Below, piece by piece: positions 8,896 through 17,217 of a stretch of DNA of 64,000 nucleotides (positions are counted from its first letter, which is position 1; each line of letters starts with the position of its first letter). The stretch lies in assembly GCF_016595215.1 (NCBI RefSeq), contig NZ_JAENHK010000001.1, positions 310,001-374,000 of the forward strand, in the 5' to 3' direction. A program made the translations under genes and the position numbers. Below the pieces are notes generated by a model. It did no database searches, was not told the DNA's origin, and saw only the letters and a list, made by a program, of their open reading frames with translations. This stretch comes from Chryseobacterium paridis. Lineage in GTDB: Bacteria; Bacteroidota; Bacteroidia; Flavobacteriales; Weeksellaceae.

Positions 8896-9291
8896 ATGAA
8901 TAAAGTGCAATATTTTAATTTAGAAAAGATAGGTAGCTCATCACTAGGCTTTATCACTGTAGCTGAGAACCTTAAAAACATTCCGTTTGAAATTAAGAGA
9001 GTATATTGGACTTATTATACTCCTCAGGATATTATGCGAGGAGGGCATGCTCATAAAAACCTTGAACAAATAATATTTGCCGTTTCAGGTATGATAGAAT
9101 TTAATATTGAAGACAAGGAAGGAAACAAAAAAACTTTTATCCTTGACAATCCTTCACAAGGATTATATATTCCTAAATTAATTTGGAGAGACATCAAATT
9201 TTCACATAATGCCGTTCTATTATGCTTAGCTTCACAGTTTTATGATGAAAACGATTATTTTAGAGACTACGCAGATTTTAAAGATTACTAA
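8896..9291 (+). CDS. fdtA: dTDP-4-keto-6-deoxyglucose 3,4-ketoisomerase (FdtA/QdtA type)
   Basis: A 131-residue single-domain cupin. It carries the hallmark RGGHAHKNLEQIIFAVSG segment with His51 and His53, and Tyr37 in RVYWTYY. His and Tyr residues at these positions are implicated in catalysis in FdtA/QdtA enzymes. The family moves the keto group of dTDP-4-keto-6-deoxyglucose from C4 to C3, setting up amination at C3. FdtA and QdtA differ in C4 stereochemistry (galacto versus gluco), which I cannot decide from sequence alone, so the symbol denotes the family. The gene lies between wzt and the acyltransferase/aminotransferase pair, giving a complete three-step cassette. Confidence 0.88.
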   Translation: MNKVQYFNLEKIGSSSLGFITVAENLKNIPFEIKRVYWTYYTPQDIMRGGHAHKNLEQIIFAVSGMIEFNIEDKEGNKKTFILDNPSQGLYIPKLIWRDIKFSHNAVLLCLASQFYDENDYFRDYADFKDY

Positions 9292-9326
9292 ACACCAAGC
9301 TACCATAACAAAAACATATATTACCT

Positions 9327-10106
9327 ATGAAGTTCAACAATATCAATGTATATATTAGCGAAAAAGCTACAATAGGAAAAAACGTAAAAATAGGAGACAA
9401 TACAGTTATATACGATAATGTGATCATTGGTGACAATTCAATTATTTGTAATGATTGTGTAATAGGTGAACCATTAAATGATTATTATTTTAATAATAAT
9501 TATGAAAATCCCAAAACTATTATAGCAGAAGAAGCTTTTATAAGAAGTCATTCTATTATATATGCAGGTTCCAGCTTTGGAAAGAAATTTTCAACCGGTC
9601 ACCGTGTAACTATCCGGGAAAATTCTAAATTCGGGAATAACTGTAGAGTTGGAACAGTTTCTGATATACAAGGACATGTTGAATTTGGAGATAGCTGTTG
9701 GCTACACAGTAATGTACACATAGGGCAAAAGTCTAAAATAGGAAACTATGTTTTCATCTACCCATATGTTGTTTTTACGAACGACCCTACACCACCTTCA
9801 GATGTATGTATTGGGCCAACTGTTGGCGATTTTTCTCAAATTGCCGTAGGAACCGTTTTGCTTCCTGCCACAGAAATAGGAAAGCACTGTCTCATTGGTG
9901 CTCAATCACTTGTAGGTGGAAAACATGAAGATTATTCTTTAGTTATAGGAAATCCAGCTAAAAGAATAAAAGATGTTCGTGATCTTAAATTAAAAGGAAC
10001 AGACGCATCACATTACCCTTGGCCAATTAATTTCTCCAGAAATATGCCTTGGGAACAAGAAGGATTTGAGAATTGGAAATTAAAAAGTGGTTACGAAAAT
10101 GATTAG
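9327..10106 (+). CDS. Hexapeptide-repeat N-acyltransferase for a dTDP-3-amino sugar
   Basis: A 259-residue left-handed beta-helix protein with many [LIV]-G-x-x-x-x turns from residue 8 ([20 protein letters not shown]) to about 205, broken by a loop around [15 protein letters not shown]-terminal extension contains [15 protein letters not shown]. It is longer than typical NeuD or maltose acetyltransferases and matches the architecture of acyltransferases linked to 3-amino-3,6-dideoxysugars (QdtC/FdtC, WxcM N-terminal half). It probably acylates, most likely acetylates, the C3 amine made by the next gene, which overlaps its stop codon by 8 bases. The acyl donor is inferred; some relatives use other acyl-CoAs. 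Confidence 0.8.
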   Translation: MKFNNINVYISEKATIGKNVKIGDNTVIYDNVIIGDNSIICNDCVIGEPLNDYYFNNNYENPKTIIAEEAFIRSHSIIYAGSSFGKKFSTGHRVTIRENSKFGNNCRVGTVSDIQGHVEFGDSCWLHSNVHIGQKSKIGNYVFIYPYVVFTNDPTPPSDVCIGPTVGDFSQIAVGTVLLPATEIGKHCLIGAQSLVGGKHEDYSLVIGNPAKRIKDVRDLKLKGTDASHYPWPINFSRNMPWEQEGFENWKLKSGYEND

Positions 10107-11199
10107 TTTTTTAGATTTAAAAAAAATAAACCTAAAATATCAAGAAGAAATTGAAAATAAACTTCTGGAAGTTTTTCGAAGCGGGTGGTATCTATTAGGA
10201 AACGAGCTTAAAAATTTTGAAGCCGACTTATCCGATTATATTGGTTCAAAATATGCTTTAGGGGTAGCAAATGGTTTAGACGCATTACGTTTAATATTTC
10301 GCGCATATATAGAATTGGGAATTATGAAGCCGGGGGATGAAGTAATTGTCCCTGCCAATACATATATTGCCTCTATTCTTGCCTTATCTGACAATGGATT
10401 ATTGCCGGTCCTTGTTGAACCAGAAATCAATACTTATAATATTGATATTTCAAAAATTGAAGAAAAAATCACGTCGAAAACCAAAGCAATTCTTATCGTT
10501 CACCTACAAGGAAGAATTATTTTCTCAGAAAAGTTAAAACGTATTGCAGAAAAACACCAATTAAAAATTGTAGAGGATAACGCTCAGGCAATTGGTGCAG
10601 AATGGAACAATATAAAATCTGGAAACCTTGGGGATGCTGCCGGATTTAGTTTTTATCCGGGAAAGAACCTTGGCGCTTTAGGAGATGCTGGTGCTGTGAC
10701 GACCAGCAATAAAGAATTATTTGAAACTATTCGTGCTTTAGGAAATTACGGATCAAACCAAAAATATGTCAATATATACAAAGGTCTTAACTCAAGACTC
10801 GATGAAATACAGGCAGCTGTATTGGATATAAAATTAAAATATATCCATGAAGAAAATGATGCTCGCAGGGAAATTGCTAAAAGATTTATCAAGGAGATCT
10901 CCAATCCAAAAATCATTTTACCTGAAAATCCATCCAACGAAAAAGAACATGTTTGGCATGTTTTTGTAATACGAACTGAAAACAGAGATGATCTTCAGAC
11001 CTATTTAGCTGAAAAAGGAATTCACACGATTATTCATTATCCTATTCCCCCTCATCATCAAGAGGCTTATAAAGAAATGAATATGCTTTCTTTTCCTATT
11101 AGTGAAAAAATACATAGAGAAGTATTAAGTTTACCGATTTCTTCTGTTTTAAGAGACGAAGAAATTGACACTATTATTAAGGCTCTAAATGAATATTAA
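10099..11199 (+). CDS. fdtB: dTDP-3-keto-6-deoxyhexose aminotransferase (FdtB/QdtB type)
   Basis: A 366-residue PLP enzyme of the DegT/DnrJ/EryC1 family. The internal aldimine lysine is Lys189 in [16 protein letters not shown]. The PLP-contacting Asp is in [14 protein letters not shown], and an Asn/Arg-rich [14 protein letters not shown] segment follows. The family start [11 protein letters not shown] is at 10099; a GTG at 10087 would add four residues inside the previous gene and is unlikely. It aminates the C3 keto group made by the FdtA-type isomerase, using glutamate as the usual donor. One oddity is VHLQGRIIF, where homologues more often read 'VHLYGQ'. Function follows from the cassette context as much as from the sequence. 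Confidence 0.88.
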   Translation: MISFLDLKKINLKYQEEIENKLLEVFRSGWYLLGNELKNFEADLSDYIGSKYALGVANGLDALRLIFRAYIELGIMKPGDEVIVPANTYIASILALSDNGLLPVLVEPEINTYNIDISKIEEKITSKTKAILIVHLQGRIIFSEKLKRIAEKHQLKIVEDNAQAIGAEWNNIKSGNLGDAAGFSFYPGKNLGALGDAGAVTTSNKELFETIRALGNYGSNQKYVNIYKGLNSRLDEIQAAVLDIKLKYIHEENDARREIAKRFIKEISNPKIILPENPSNEKEHVWHVFVIRTENRDDLQTYLAEKGIHTIIHYPIPPHHQEAYKEMNMLSFPISEKIHREVLSLPISSVLRDEEIDTIIKALNEY

Positions 11200-12098
11200 T
11201 GATGGAAGTTCCCTTAGTAACTGTTGTCGTCATTTCTTATAATCATTCTGCTTATATTAAAGAATGTCTGGACAGTATAAAAAATCAAACGTATAGTAAT
11301 ATCCAATTGATCGTAGGAGATGATGCATCACAAGATAACTCTGTCTCAATCTTTGAAAATTGGTTATCTGATAATAATTTTTTAGCAGAAAAAAAATTTC
11401 ATTCGAAGAATACGGGTTTGGCAGAGATTCTTAACGAATGTATTAAACTTGCAAAAGGTAAGTATATAAAATTGATTGCTGCTGATGATTTTCTTCACCC
11501 TGAAGCTATAGAAAAGAGTGTTGAAGAATTAGAAAAATTAGGTAATAATTTTGGAATGGTATTTACAGACACTTATGGAGTTGATGAAAACTCAAATAGA
11601 ATCCCGGATATTGCAGATTATGATTCTCTTGGGAATATTGATAAAGATATCTTTAGAAAACAGTTAATTAAGGGAAATAGAATTGCAGCTCTGACTGTTG
11701 TTATGCGAAAGGAGGCGCTCATAAAAACGGGAGAATATAAATCTGATTTTATTACAGAGGATTACTTTAGATGGTTAAAGATCAACGCTCTTTACTATAT
11801 CGCCTATATTCCTCAAAAATTAGCTTATTACAGAATTCATGAATCCAATCTTTCTTCTTCTAAAAAAGAGAGAATTGATATAGAAACCTTAATTCTTCAA
11901 ATGATGTTTGACAAGGATGGAGATGTGAAAGATAAATTAAATGGTATAACCCAAAAACAATATATCGCTGGAGAAAAAATGTCTCTACAGTATATTGAAG
12001 CTTACAAAAAATATCCTTTTAATATAAAAAGATTAAGTATAGCATTGCAGTATAAAGTTCCGGTATTTCTTTATAAATTTTTAAATAAGATCATATAA
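11199..12098 (+). CDS. Family 2 glycosyltransferase
   Basis: A 299-residue GT-A-fold enzyme. The N-terminal donor-binding region reads VTVVVISYNHSAYIKECLDS, with VGDDASQDNSVSIFE and the metal/donor motif IAADDFLHPEAI. The C-terminal part holds acceptor-side sequence (TEDYFRWLKINALYYIAYIP) and a basic, hydrophobic tail that may touch the membrane. The start overlaps the fdtB stop by one base (TAATG), so the two genes are translationally coupled. It transfers one sugar in assembly of the exported polysaccharide; donor and linkage cannot be told from sequence. Confidence 0.85.
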   Translation: MMEVPLVTVVVISYNHSAYIKECLDSIKNQTYSNIQLIVGDDASQDNSVSIFENWLSDNNFLAEKKFHSKNTGLAEILNECIKLAKGKYIKLIAADDFLHPEAIEKSVEELEKLGNNFGMVFTDTYGVDENSNRIPDIADYDSLGNIDKDIFRKQLIKGNRIAALTVVMRKEALIKTGEYKSDFITEDYFRWLKINALYYIAYIPQKLAYYRIHESNLSSSKKERIDIETLILQMMFDKDGDVKDKLNGITQKQYIAGEKMSLQYIEAYKKYPFNIKRLSIALQYKVPVFLYKFLNKII

Positions 12099-12101
12099 AC
12101 A

Positions 12102-12926
12102 ATGAATCCAAAAATTTCCATAATCGTTCCTTGCTATAATCAGGCTGTATATCTTGATGATTGCTTACAAACAGTTCTCGATCAAACTTATCAGAACTGG
12201 GAATGTATTATTGTGAATGATGGTTCACCAGACAATACTGAAGAAATTGCAAAAAATTGGGTTCAAAAAGATAGTCGTTTTCAATACCTTTATAAGGAAA
12301 ATGGAGGTTTGTCGTCTGCAAGAAATGCAGGAATAGAAATTGCCTCGGGTATTTGGATATTACCCCTCGATGCAGATGATAAAATAAATAAAAGATATCT
12401 AGAATTAGCTGAAAAAGAATTTGATAAAGGATACACGATTATTTATTGTGAAGCTGAAAAATTTGGATCAGAGGATGGAAAATGGAATCTTCCAACTTAT
12501 AGCAGAGAAATGCTTGCAGTAAAAAATATGATTTTTTGTACGGCTTTTTTCACTAAAGAAGATTGGAAAAAAGTCGGTGGATATGATACCCGCTTAATAT
12601 ATGGTTGGGAAGATTGGGATTTTTGGATCGCAATTCTAAAAGAAGGTGGCGAAGTACTTAAGTTAGAAGATATTGGTTTTTATTATAGAATCAAGGAAGT
12701 ATCTATGATAAAAGAAATGTCGGCAAATGGTGATCATAAAAAATTAATTACTCATAATATAATTTATAGAAAACATATAGAGTTTTTTACGAAAGAACTG
12801 GGAAGTTTTGAAAGCCTATATGATCGTAATACAAAGTTAATCTCTGAAAATAATCATTTGAAATCTGTTTTGAACAGCAAAAGATATCTTTTAGCCAATA
12901 AAGTTTTTAAATTTTTCAAGCTATGA
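12102..12926 (+). CDS. Family 2 glycosyltransferase
   Basis: A 274-residue GT-A enzyme. It shows ISIIVPCYNQAVYLDDCLQ, IIVNDGSPDNTEEIA, the NGGLSSARNAGI segment and the DXD-like motif PLDADDKIN. The GWEDWDFWIAIL segment is characteristic of GT2 enzymes with a conserved acidic catalytic-base region. It starts 3 bases after the previous gene and overlaps the next by 4 bases (ATGA), so it sits in a tightly packed operon. The C-terminal 50 residues look helical and charged. Confidence 0.86.
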   Translation: MNPKISIIVPCYNQAVYLDDCLQTVLDQTYQNWECIIVNDGSPDNTEEIAKNWVQKDSRFQYLYKENGGLSSARNAGIEIASGIWILPLDADDKINKRYLELAEKEFDKGYTIIYCEAEKFGSEDGKWNLPTYSREMLAVKNMIFCTAFFTKEDWKKVGGYDTRLIYGWEDWDFWIAILKEGGEVLKLEDIGFYYRIKEVSMIKEMSANGDHKKLITHNIIYRKHIEFFTKELGSFESLYDRNTKLISENNHLKSVLNSKRYLLANKVFKFFKL

Positions 12927-13861
12927 AAGTATCAGTAGCATTATGTACATACAATGGAGAAAAATATTTATCAAAGCAGTTAGATACCATTTTAGATCAA
13001 ACTTTACTGCCTGATGAAATTATTATTTGTGATGACAGATCTTCTGATCAAACAATGGAGATACTTAATGAGTATCAGAAAAATCACCCGCAAATTTTCA
13101 AAATATTTTCAAATGAAAATAATTTAGGGTTTATAAAAAACTTTGAAAAAGCAATCTACCTTTGCTCTAATGAAATCATTATTATTAGTGATCAGGATGA
13201 CATTTGGGACAAAAATAAGATAAAGGAAACAATTGATTTTTTTAATAATAACCCTCAATTTGACGGAGTATTTCATGATTTAAAACTAATGGATAATGAA
13301 ATTGTACAGCCATCTTATTTAAATTGGAAATATATCAGCCATGATAGTGTTATTAAAGATATTCATGAGAATAACCTTTTTGTTTCACTCGTTAATAAAG
13401 GAAGTTTTATTTTAGGCTGTGCACTTGCTATAAGAAAAAATGCTTTAGAAAAATACAGTATCAAAAACTTCCCTATAGCCCATGATTATTTTATCGTACA
13501 AAAATTAAGTATTAAAAATACATTGGGATTTATTCCCAAAGCCCTGTCTACATACAGATTACACCCGGGACAGGTTTATGGTTTAAGATATAAATCTGAG
13601 GAAAATCAAAACAAAGAAAATATTTCTAAGAGCCAGCAATATTTTAAAGAGTATGTGTGGCCTTATTTAAAAGCTACGGAAAGATTTCAGGAAATAAATC
13701 CAACGGAGGATTTATACAAGACTGAGCTTTACTCTTTATTCATTAAAAATAGAAACTCATACTTAAAAACCATGAATTTTTTTGATAAGAAAATATACAT
13801 GGCAAAATGTATTCGTCATCAATATCTTGATTTAAAGTTAACTGATATATTTACAATCTAA
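12923..13861 (+). CDS. Family 2 glycosyltransferase (rhamnosyltransferase-like)
   Basis: A 312-residue GT-A enzyme with VSVALCTYNGEKYLSKQLD, IIICDDRSSDQTMEIL and the motif IIISDQDDIWDKNKI. The SDQDDIW block is common in GT2 enzymes annotated as rhamnosyltransferases. The window has no rfbC or rfbD to make dTDP-rhamnose, so rhamnose would have to be supplied elsewhere, or the donor is another 6-deoxysugar such as the 3-acylamino sugar made here. The start overlaps the previous stop (ATGA). Confidence 0.84.
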   Translation: MKVSVALCTYNGEKYLSKQLDTILDQTLLPDEIIICDDRSSDQTMEILNEYQKNHPQIFKIFSNENNLGFIKNFEKAIYLCSNEIIIISDQDDIWDKNKIKETIDFFNNNPQFDGVFHDLKLMDNEIVQPSYLNWKYISHDSVIKDIHENNLFVSLVNKGSFILGCALAIRKNALEKYSIKNFPIAHDYFIVQKLSIKNTLGFIPKALSTYRLHPGQVYGLRYKSEENQNKENISKSQQYFKEYVWPYLKATERFQEINPTEDLYKTELYSLFIKNRNSYLKTMNFFDKKIYMAKCIRHQYLDLKLTDIFTI

Positions 13862-13870
13862 TAAAACTAC

Positions 13871-14803
13871 ATGGACATTAGTATCTGTATTACCACCTAT
13901 AAACATGAAAAATATATCAAGGAATGTCTTGAGAGCATTTTTGCTCAAGAATTTTCAGGTACTTATGAAATCATTGTGTGTAATGATAATTCTCCAGATG
14001 ATACAGAAGCTGTAATTGATAATATTATCAGTACACATCCTAACGGAGACAGAATCAAATATTTTAAGAATGTTCCGAATTTAGGGTATGTAAAAAACAC
14101 CTTATTTTCTTTTTCAAAAGCTTCAGGAAAATATATAGCTATTTTAGATGGTGATGATCTTTGGATAAATAATTCAAAACTTCAAAAACAATTCGATTTT
14201 TTAGAAACTCATTCTGATTTTTCAGCAGTAGGGACAGATTCCAAAGTTGTATATGAAGATACTCCAACACCTAGCCATAGCTTCACTGACCATCCCGGAG
14301 ATGAACTGACAAAAGATGATTTAACAGATTTAAAAATATGCCAGACCTCAACATTTTTCTTTAGAAAAGATATTTTGAAAGACGATTTTCCTACGGATAT
14401 TATTTCTGCAGATAGATGCCTTTATTTATTAGCTGGCTGTTATGGCAAAGTAAAAATACTCCCCGAACAAATGAGTACTTATAGACAATTTAGTGCCAGC
14501 ATTTCAAAAAATGTAACATCCGAGGTCATGAAAAGAGATTTCGCTATCATTCCTTTTATAAAAAAATATGGTTCAGATTACAGTAGCCTGAAGCTTAAAA
14601 GCTATTTTTATTACACATTGATGACTTATTCAAATGTTATATCTAAGTTTGATTTTTTCAAAGCCAGTACGGGGTATTTTTTTTATAACGTTTTGTCTAA
14701 ATTCTCATTTGTTCCCGTAAAATTATATCACACCATTAAATGGAGTTATCGAACTATCAAACAAAAATACCATATAAAAAAACAAAACAATAGTTTTGTA
14801 TAG
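13871..14803 (+). CDS. Family 2 glycosyltransferase
   Basis: A 310-residue GT-A enzyme with ISICITTYKHEKYIKECLES, IIVCNDNSPDDTEAVID and the acidic motif AILDGDDLWINNSKLQKQ. The C-terminal third is rich in aromatic and basic residues and ends in a strongly basic tail (TIKQKYHIKKQNN), suggesting contact with the inner membrane. It lies 9 bases after the previous glycosyltransferase. No donor specificity can be read from the sequence. Confidence 0.85.
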   Translation: MDISICITTYKHEKYIKECLESIFAQEFSGTYEIIVCNDNSPDDTEAVIDNIISTHPNGDRIKYFKNVPNLGYVKNTLFSFSKASGKYIAILDGDDLWINNSKLQKQFDFLETHSDFSAVGTDSKVVYEDTPTPSHSFTDHPGDELTKDDLTDLKICQTSTFFFRKDILKDDFPTDIISADRCLYLLAGCYGKVKILPEQMSTYRQFSASISKNVTSEVMKRDFAIIPFIKKYGSDYSSLKLKSYFYYTLMTYSNVISKFDFFKASTGYFFYNVLSKFSFVPVKLYHTIKWSYRTIKQKYHIKKQNNSFV

Positions 14804-14824
14804 ACTTTAAAAAAGACAGCATAA

Positions 14825-15493
14825 ATGATTATAGGAACAGGACTTATTGCCAATTCATTAAAAAATATTGATACAAAAGAAATATTGTATTTTGCTTCAG
14901 GAGTTTCAAATTCTCTTGAAACAAAAGATGCCGAATTTCAAAGAGAGTTCAACCTTTTAAGAAATACCCTTGAACATAATAAAGAAAAGAAATTCATTTA
15001 TTTCTCTACATTAAGTGTTCATGACCGGTCAAAGCAGAACAGCCATTATGTCCTGCATAAACTTGAAATGGAAAATTATATAAAAAACAATTCCGATAAT
15101 TATCTTATCTTAAGAATTGGAAATATTGTAGGAAAAGGAGGAAATCCAAATACGCTTTTCAATTTTCTTAAAACAAAAATTAAAGACAATCATAAGTTTG
15201 TACTTCATCGTAATGCAAGAAGACTTTTGTTAGACATCGATGATATTTCTGGCTTTTTAAATAGTACTTGTAGATCTGTAAAAAACGAAACTATCAATTT
15301 TGCTTTCCCATATTATTATAATTTAAAAGAGATCATCAATGCCATTGAGGATAGAATGAAGCAGGTTGCTGATTATGACGAAGTAGATGAAGGTGATTTT
15401 TACAAAGTAACTTTTGATCACAACACAGATGCATTTTTCGCCGAAGTACAACCAGATAATTATTTGAAAACTCTAGCAGTAAAGTATATTTAA
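14825..15493 (+). CDS. Short atypical SDR, NAD-dependent epimerase/dehydratase-like
   Basis: A 222-residue protein related to extended SDR sugar-nucleotide enzymes. It begins MIIGTGLIANSL, a shortened Rossmann start, and has FASGVSNS where epimerases have an 'AA' turn. The catalytic-type residues are Ser (FIYFSTLSVHD) and the YxxxK motif YVLHK. IGNIVGKGGNPNTLFNFL corresponds to the substrate-binding part. The usual GxxGxxG motif and about 80 residues of a standard epimerase are missing, so cofactor binding is uncertain. It sits between glycosyltransferase genes, and the context suggests modification of a nucleotide sugar. Function is not assigned beyond family. Confidence 0.7.
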   Translation: MIIGTGLIANSLKNIDTKEILYFASGVSNSLETKDAEFQREFNLLRNTLEHNKEKKFIYFSTLSVHDRSKQNSHYVLHKLEMENYIKNNSDNYLILRIGNIVGKGGNPNTLFNFLKTKIKDNHKFVLHRNARRLLLDIDDISGFLNSTCRSVKNETINFAFPYYYNLKEIINAIEDRMKQVADYDEVDEGDFYKVTFDHNTDAFFAEVQPDNYLKTLAVKYI

Positions 15494-15505
15494 AAATAAA
15501 AAATA

Positions 15506-16423
15506 ATGCCTAAGATTTATTTTATTATTGTTACTTACAATGCCATGAAATGGGCAGAAAGATGTTTTACAAGTTTAAGGCAATCTTCTGTTCCTGTACA
15601 ATGTATTGTAGTCGATAATGGGTCTACAGATAATACTCAGGAATATATCAAAACAAACTTTCCAGAAGTTCAGTTTGTTCAGTCTTCAGAAAATTTAGGC
15701 TTTGGCAAAGCCAATAATATAGGAATCGAAAAAGCCTATAAAGAAGGGGCAGATTTTTTTTATTTAATGAATCAGGATGCCTGGCTTTATCCTGACAGTC
15801 TCGAAAAACTTCTGGAAGTATATAATAATCATCCCAATCAAAAAGAAGTAGGAATTATAAGTCCTATGCATGTAGATGGTTCAGAAAAATATCTGGATAT
15901 TTTTTTAGATAAATATATAGCCAACAATTTTGAAACCAGAATGATCTCAGATCTTTATTTTCAAACCACAAAACCCTTTTATGAGATTAGTTTTATCAAT
16001 GCTGCACATTGGCTTCTTCCAAAACATACTATCGAAACTGTGGGTGGGTTTAATCCCTATTTTTTTCATTATGGGGAAGATGTTGAATATACCAACCGCG
16101 TAGTTTTCCATAAGAAAAAAATATTACTTGTTCCCAATAGCAGGGTCGTTCATGACGGGAAGCAGCTTTTAACAAAGATTGACTACAATAAATATCCGGA
16201 TCTGAGGATAGAAACTAAAATCATCAATCCTAATCTAAATAATGCTCTACATTTAGAGAAGAAATCACTTAAACAAAGTCTTTTAAAAAATATAATAACA
16301 GGAAAGTTTGACAATTACAAGAAATTATCTTTAAAATATAAAAAGATTTCTGATGAAGAAAAAGAACTGCTTGAAATACGAAAAAGAGTTATCCAAGTTG
16401 GTACAACCTTTCTGAATTTATAA
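15506..16423 (+). CDS. Family 2 glycosyltransferase (WbbL-like)
   Basis: A 305-residue GT2 enzyme of the WbbL/rhamnosyltransferase-like branch. It has IYFIIVTYNAMKWAERCF, CIVVDNGSTDNTQEYIK, NLGFGKANNIGIEKA and a NQDAW motif in place of the usual DXD, a substitution typical of this branch. FFHYGEDVEYTNRVVFHKKK is the conserved acidic region before the C-terminal domain. It follows the short SDR by 12 bases. Likely it adds one sugar to the growing chain at the cytoplasmic face; the acceptor is unknown. Confidence 0.85.
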   Translation: MPKIYFIIVTYNAMKWAERCFTSLRQSSVPVQCIVVDNGSTDNTQEYIKTNFPEVQFVQSSENLGFGKANNIGIEKAYKEGADFFYLMNQDAWLYPDSLEKLLEVYNNHPNQKEVGIISPMHVDGSEKYLDIFLDKYIANNFETRMISDLYFQTTKPFYEISFINAAHWLLPKHTIETVGGFNPYFFHYGEDVEYTNRVVFHKKKILLVPNSRVVHDGKQLLTKIDYNKYPDLRIETKIINPNLNNALHLEKKSLKQSLLKNIITGKFDNYKKLSLKYKKISDEEKELLEIRKRVIQVGTTFLNL

Positions 16424-16444
16424 ATTAATCTAAAAAACACAAAT

Positions 16445-17203
16445 ATGAAAATCTTAGAAAGAATAAAAAAAAGGCTTACCCTCTTCTCTCATTCGGGCTC
16501 TACTTATCATTGTCCATTCTGTGGGTACAACTCTAAAGATTTAGAGGTAGTGGGACATAATTTACCTGTTTTAATAGAAAAACATGTTATAGGAGGAGGA
16601 AGGAGAGCTGCTGGTTGTTATAAATGTAATTCAAGAGATAGAGAAAGACTTTTATATGCATTTATTATTAAAGAGTTGAATCTTCCAAAAGAAATTACAG
16701 TATTACATATTGCCCCAGAACCTAAATTATCTAAAATTCTTTTGGATCATAATTTAAAAGAATACATTTGTGGAGACCTATTTACAGAAAGTTATCATTA
16801 CCCAGAGCATGTGAAAAACATCAACGTTTTAGACATTCCCTATGAAAATGAATACTTTGACATGGTAATTTGCAATCATGTACTAGAACATATTCCTGAC
16901 GATACAAAAGCGATGAAAGAAATTTCAAGGGTATTAAAGCGCGGAGGACAAGCTATTTTACAAGTTCCGATTTCTAAAAATAGTATACAAACCCATGAAG
17001 ATTTCACAATTTCTGATCCTCAAAAGAGAAAAGAGCTTTTTGGGCAATTTGATCATGTCAGAATCTATGGCCAAGATTATGTTACAAGATTAGAAAACGT
17101 TGGTTTTGTTGTCGAAAGAGTAAATATTTCTAATAAATATAAAAAATTTGGAGTAAATCCTGAAGAAGATATTTTCTTTTGCAAAAAAGAAAATCTTAAT
17201 TAA
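16445..17203 (+). CDS. SAM-dependent methyltransferase with N-terminal zinc-ribbon-like motif
   Basis: A 252-residue class I methyltransferase. Residues about 18-60 hold two Cys pairs (CPFCG and CYKCN), which look like a small zinc-binding knuckle. The Rossmann part has VLHIAPEPKLSKIL (motif I variant) and, after a variable region, YFDMVICNHVLEHIPDD and EISRVLKRGGQAIL, both typical of Methyltransf_11. It lies between a glycosyltransferase and asnB. It could O-methylate a sugar, including a chain-terminating residue recognised by the Wzt C-terminal domain; this role is inferred from context only. Confidence 0.82.
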   Translation: MKILERIKKRLTLFSHSGSTYHCPFCGYNSKDLEVVGHNLPVLIEKHVIGGGRRAAGCYKCNSRDRERLLYAFIIKELNLPKEITVLHIAPEPKLSKILLDHNLKEYICGDLFTESYHYPEHVKNINVLDIPYENEYFDMVICNHVLEHIPDDTKAMKEISRVLKRGGQAILQVPISKNSIQTHEDFTISDPQKRKELFGQFDHVRIYGQDYVTRLENVGFVVERVNISNKYKKFGVNPEEDIFFCKKENLN

Positions 17204-17217
17204 AAAAATACAATATT

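Noticed and set aside
10087-10098. GTG start for the aminotransferase
   Set aside because: The family N-terminus begins at the ATG at 10099; the GTG adds four unconserved residues inside the upstream gene.
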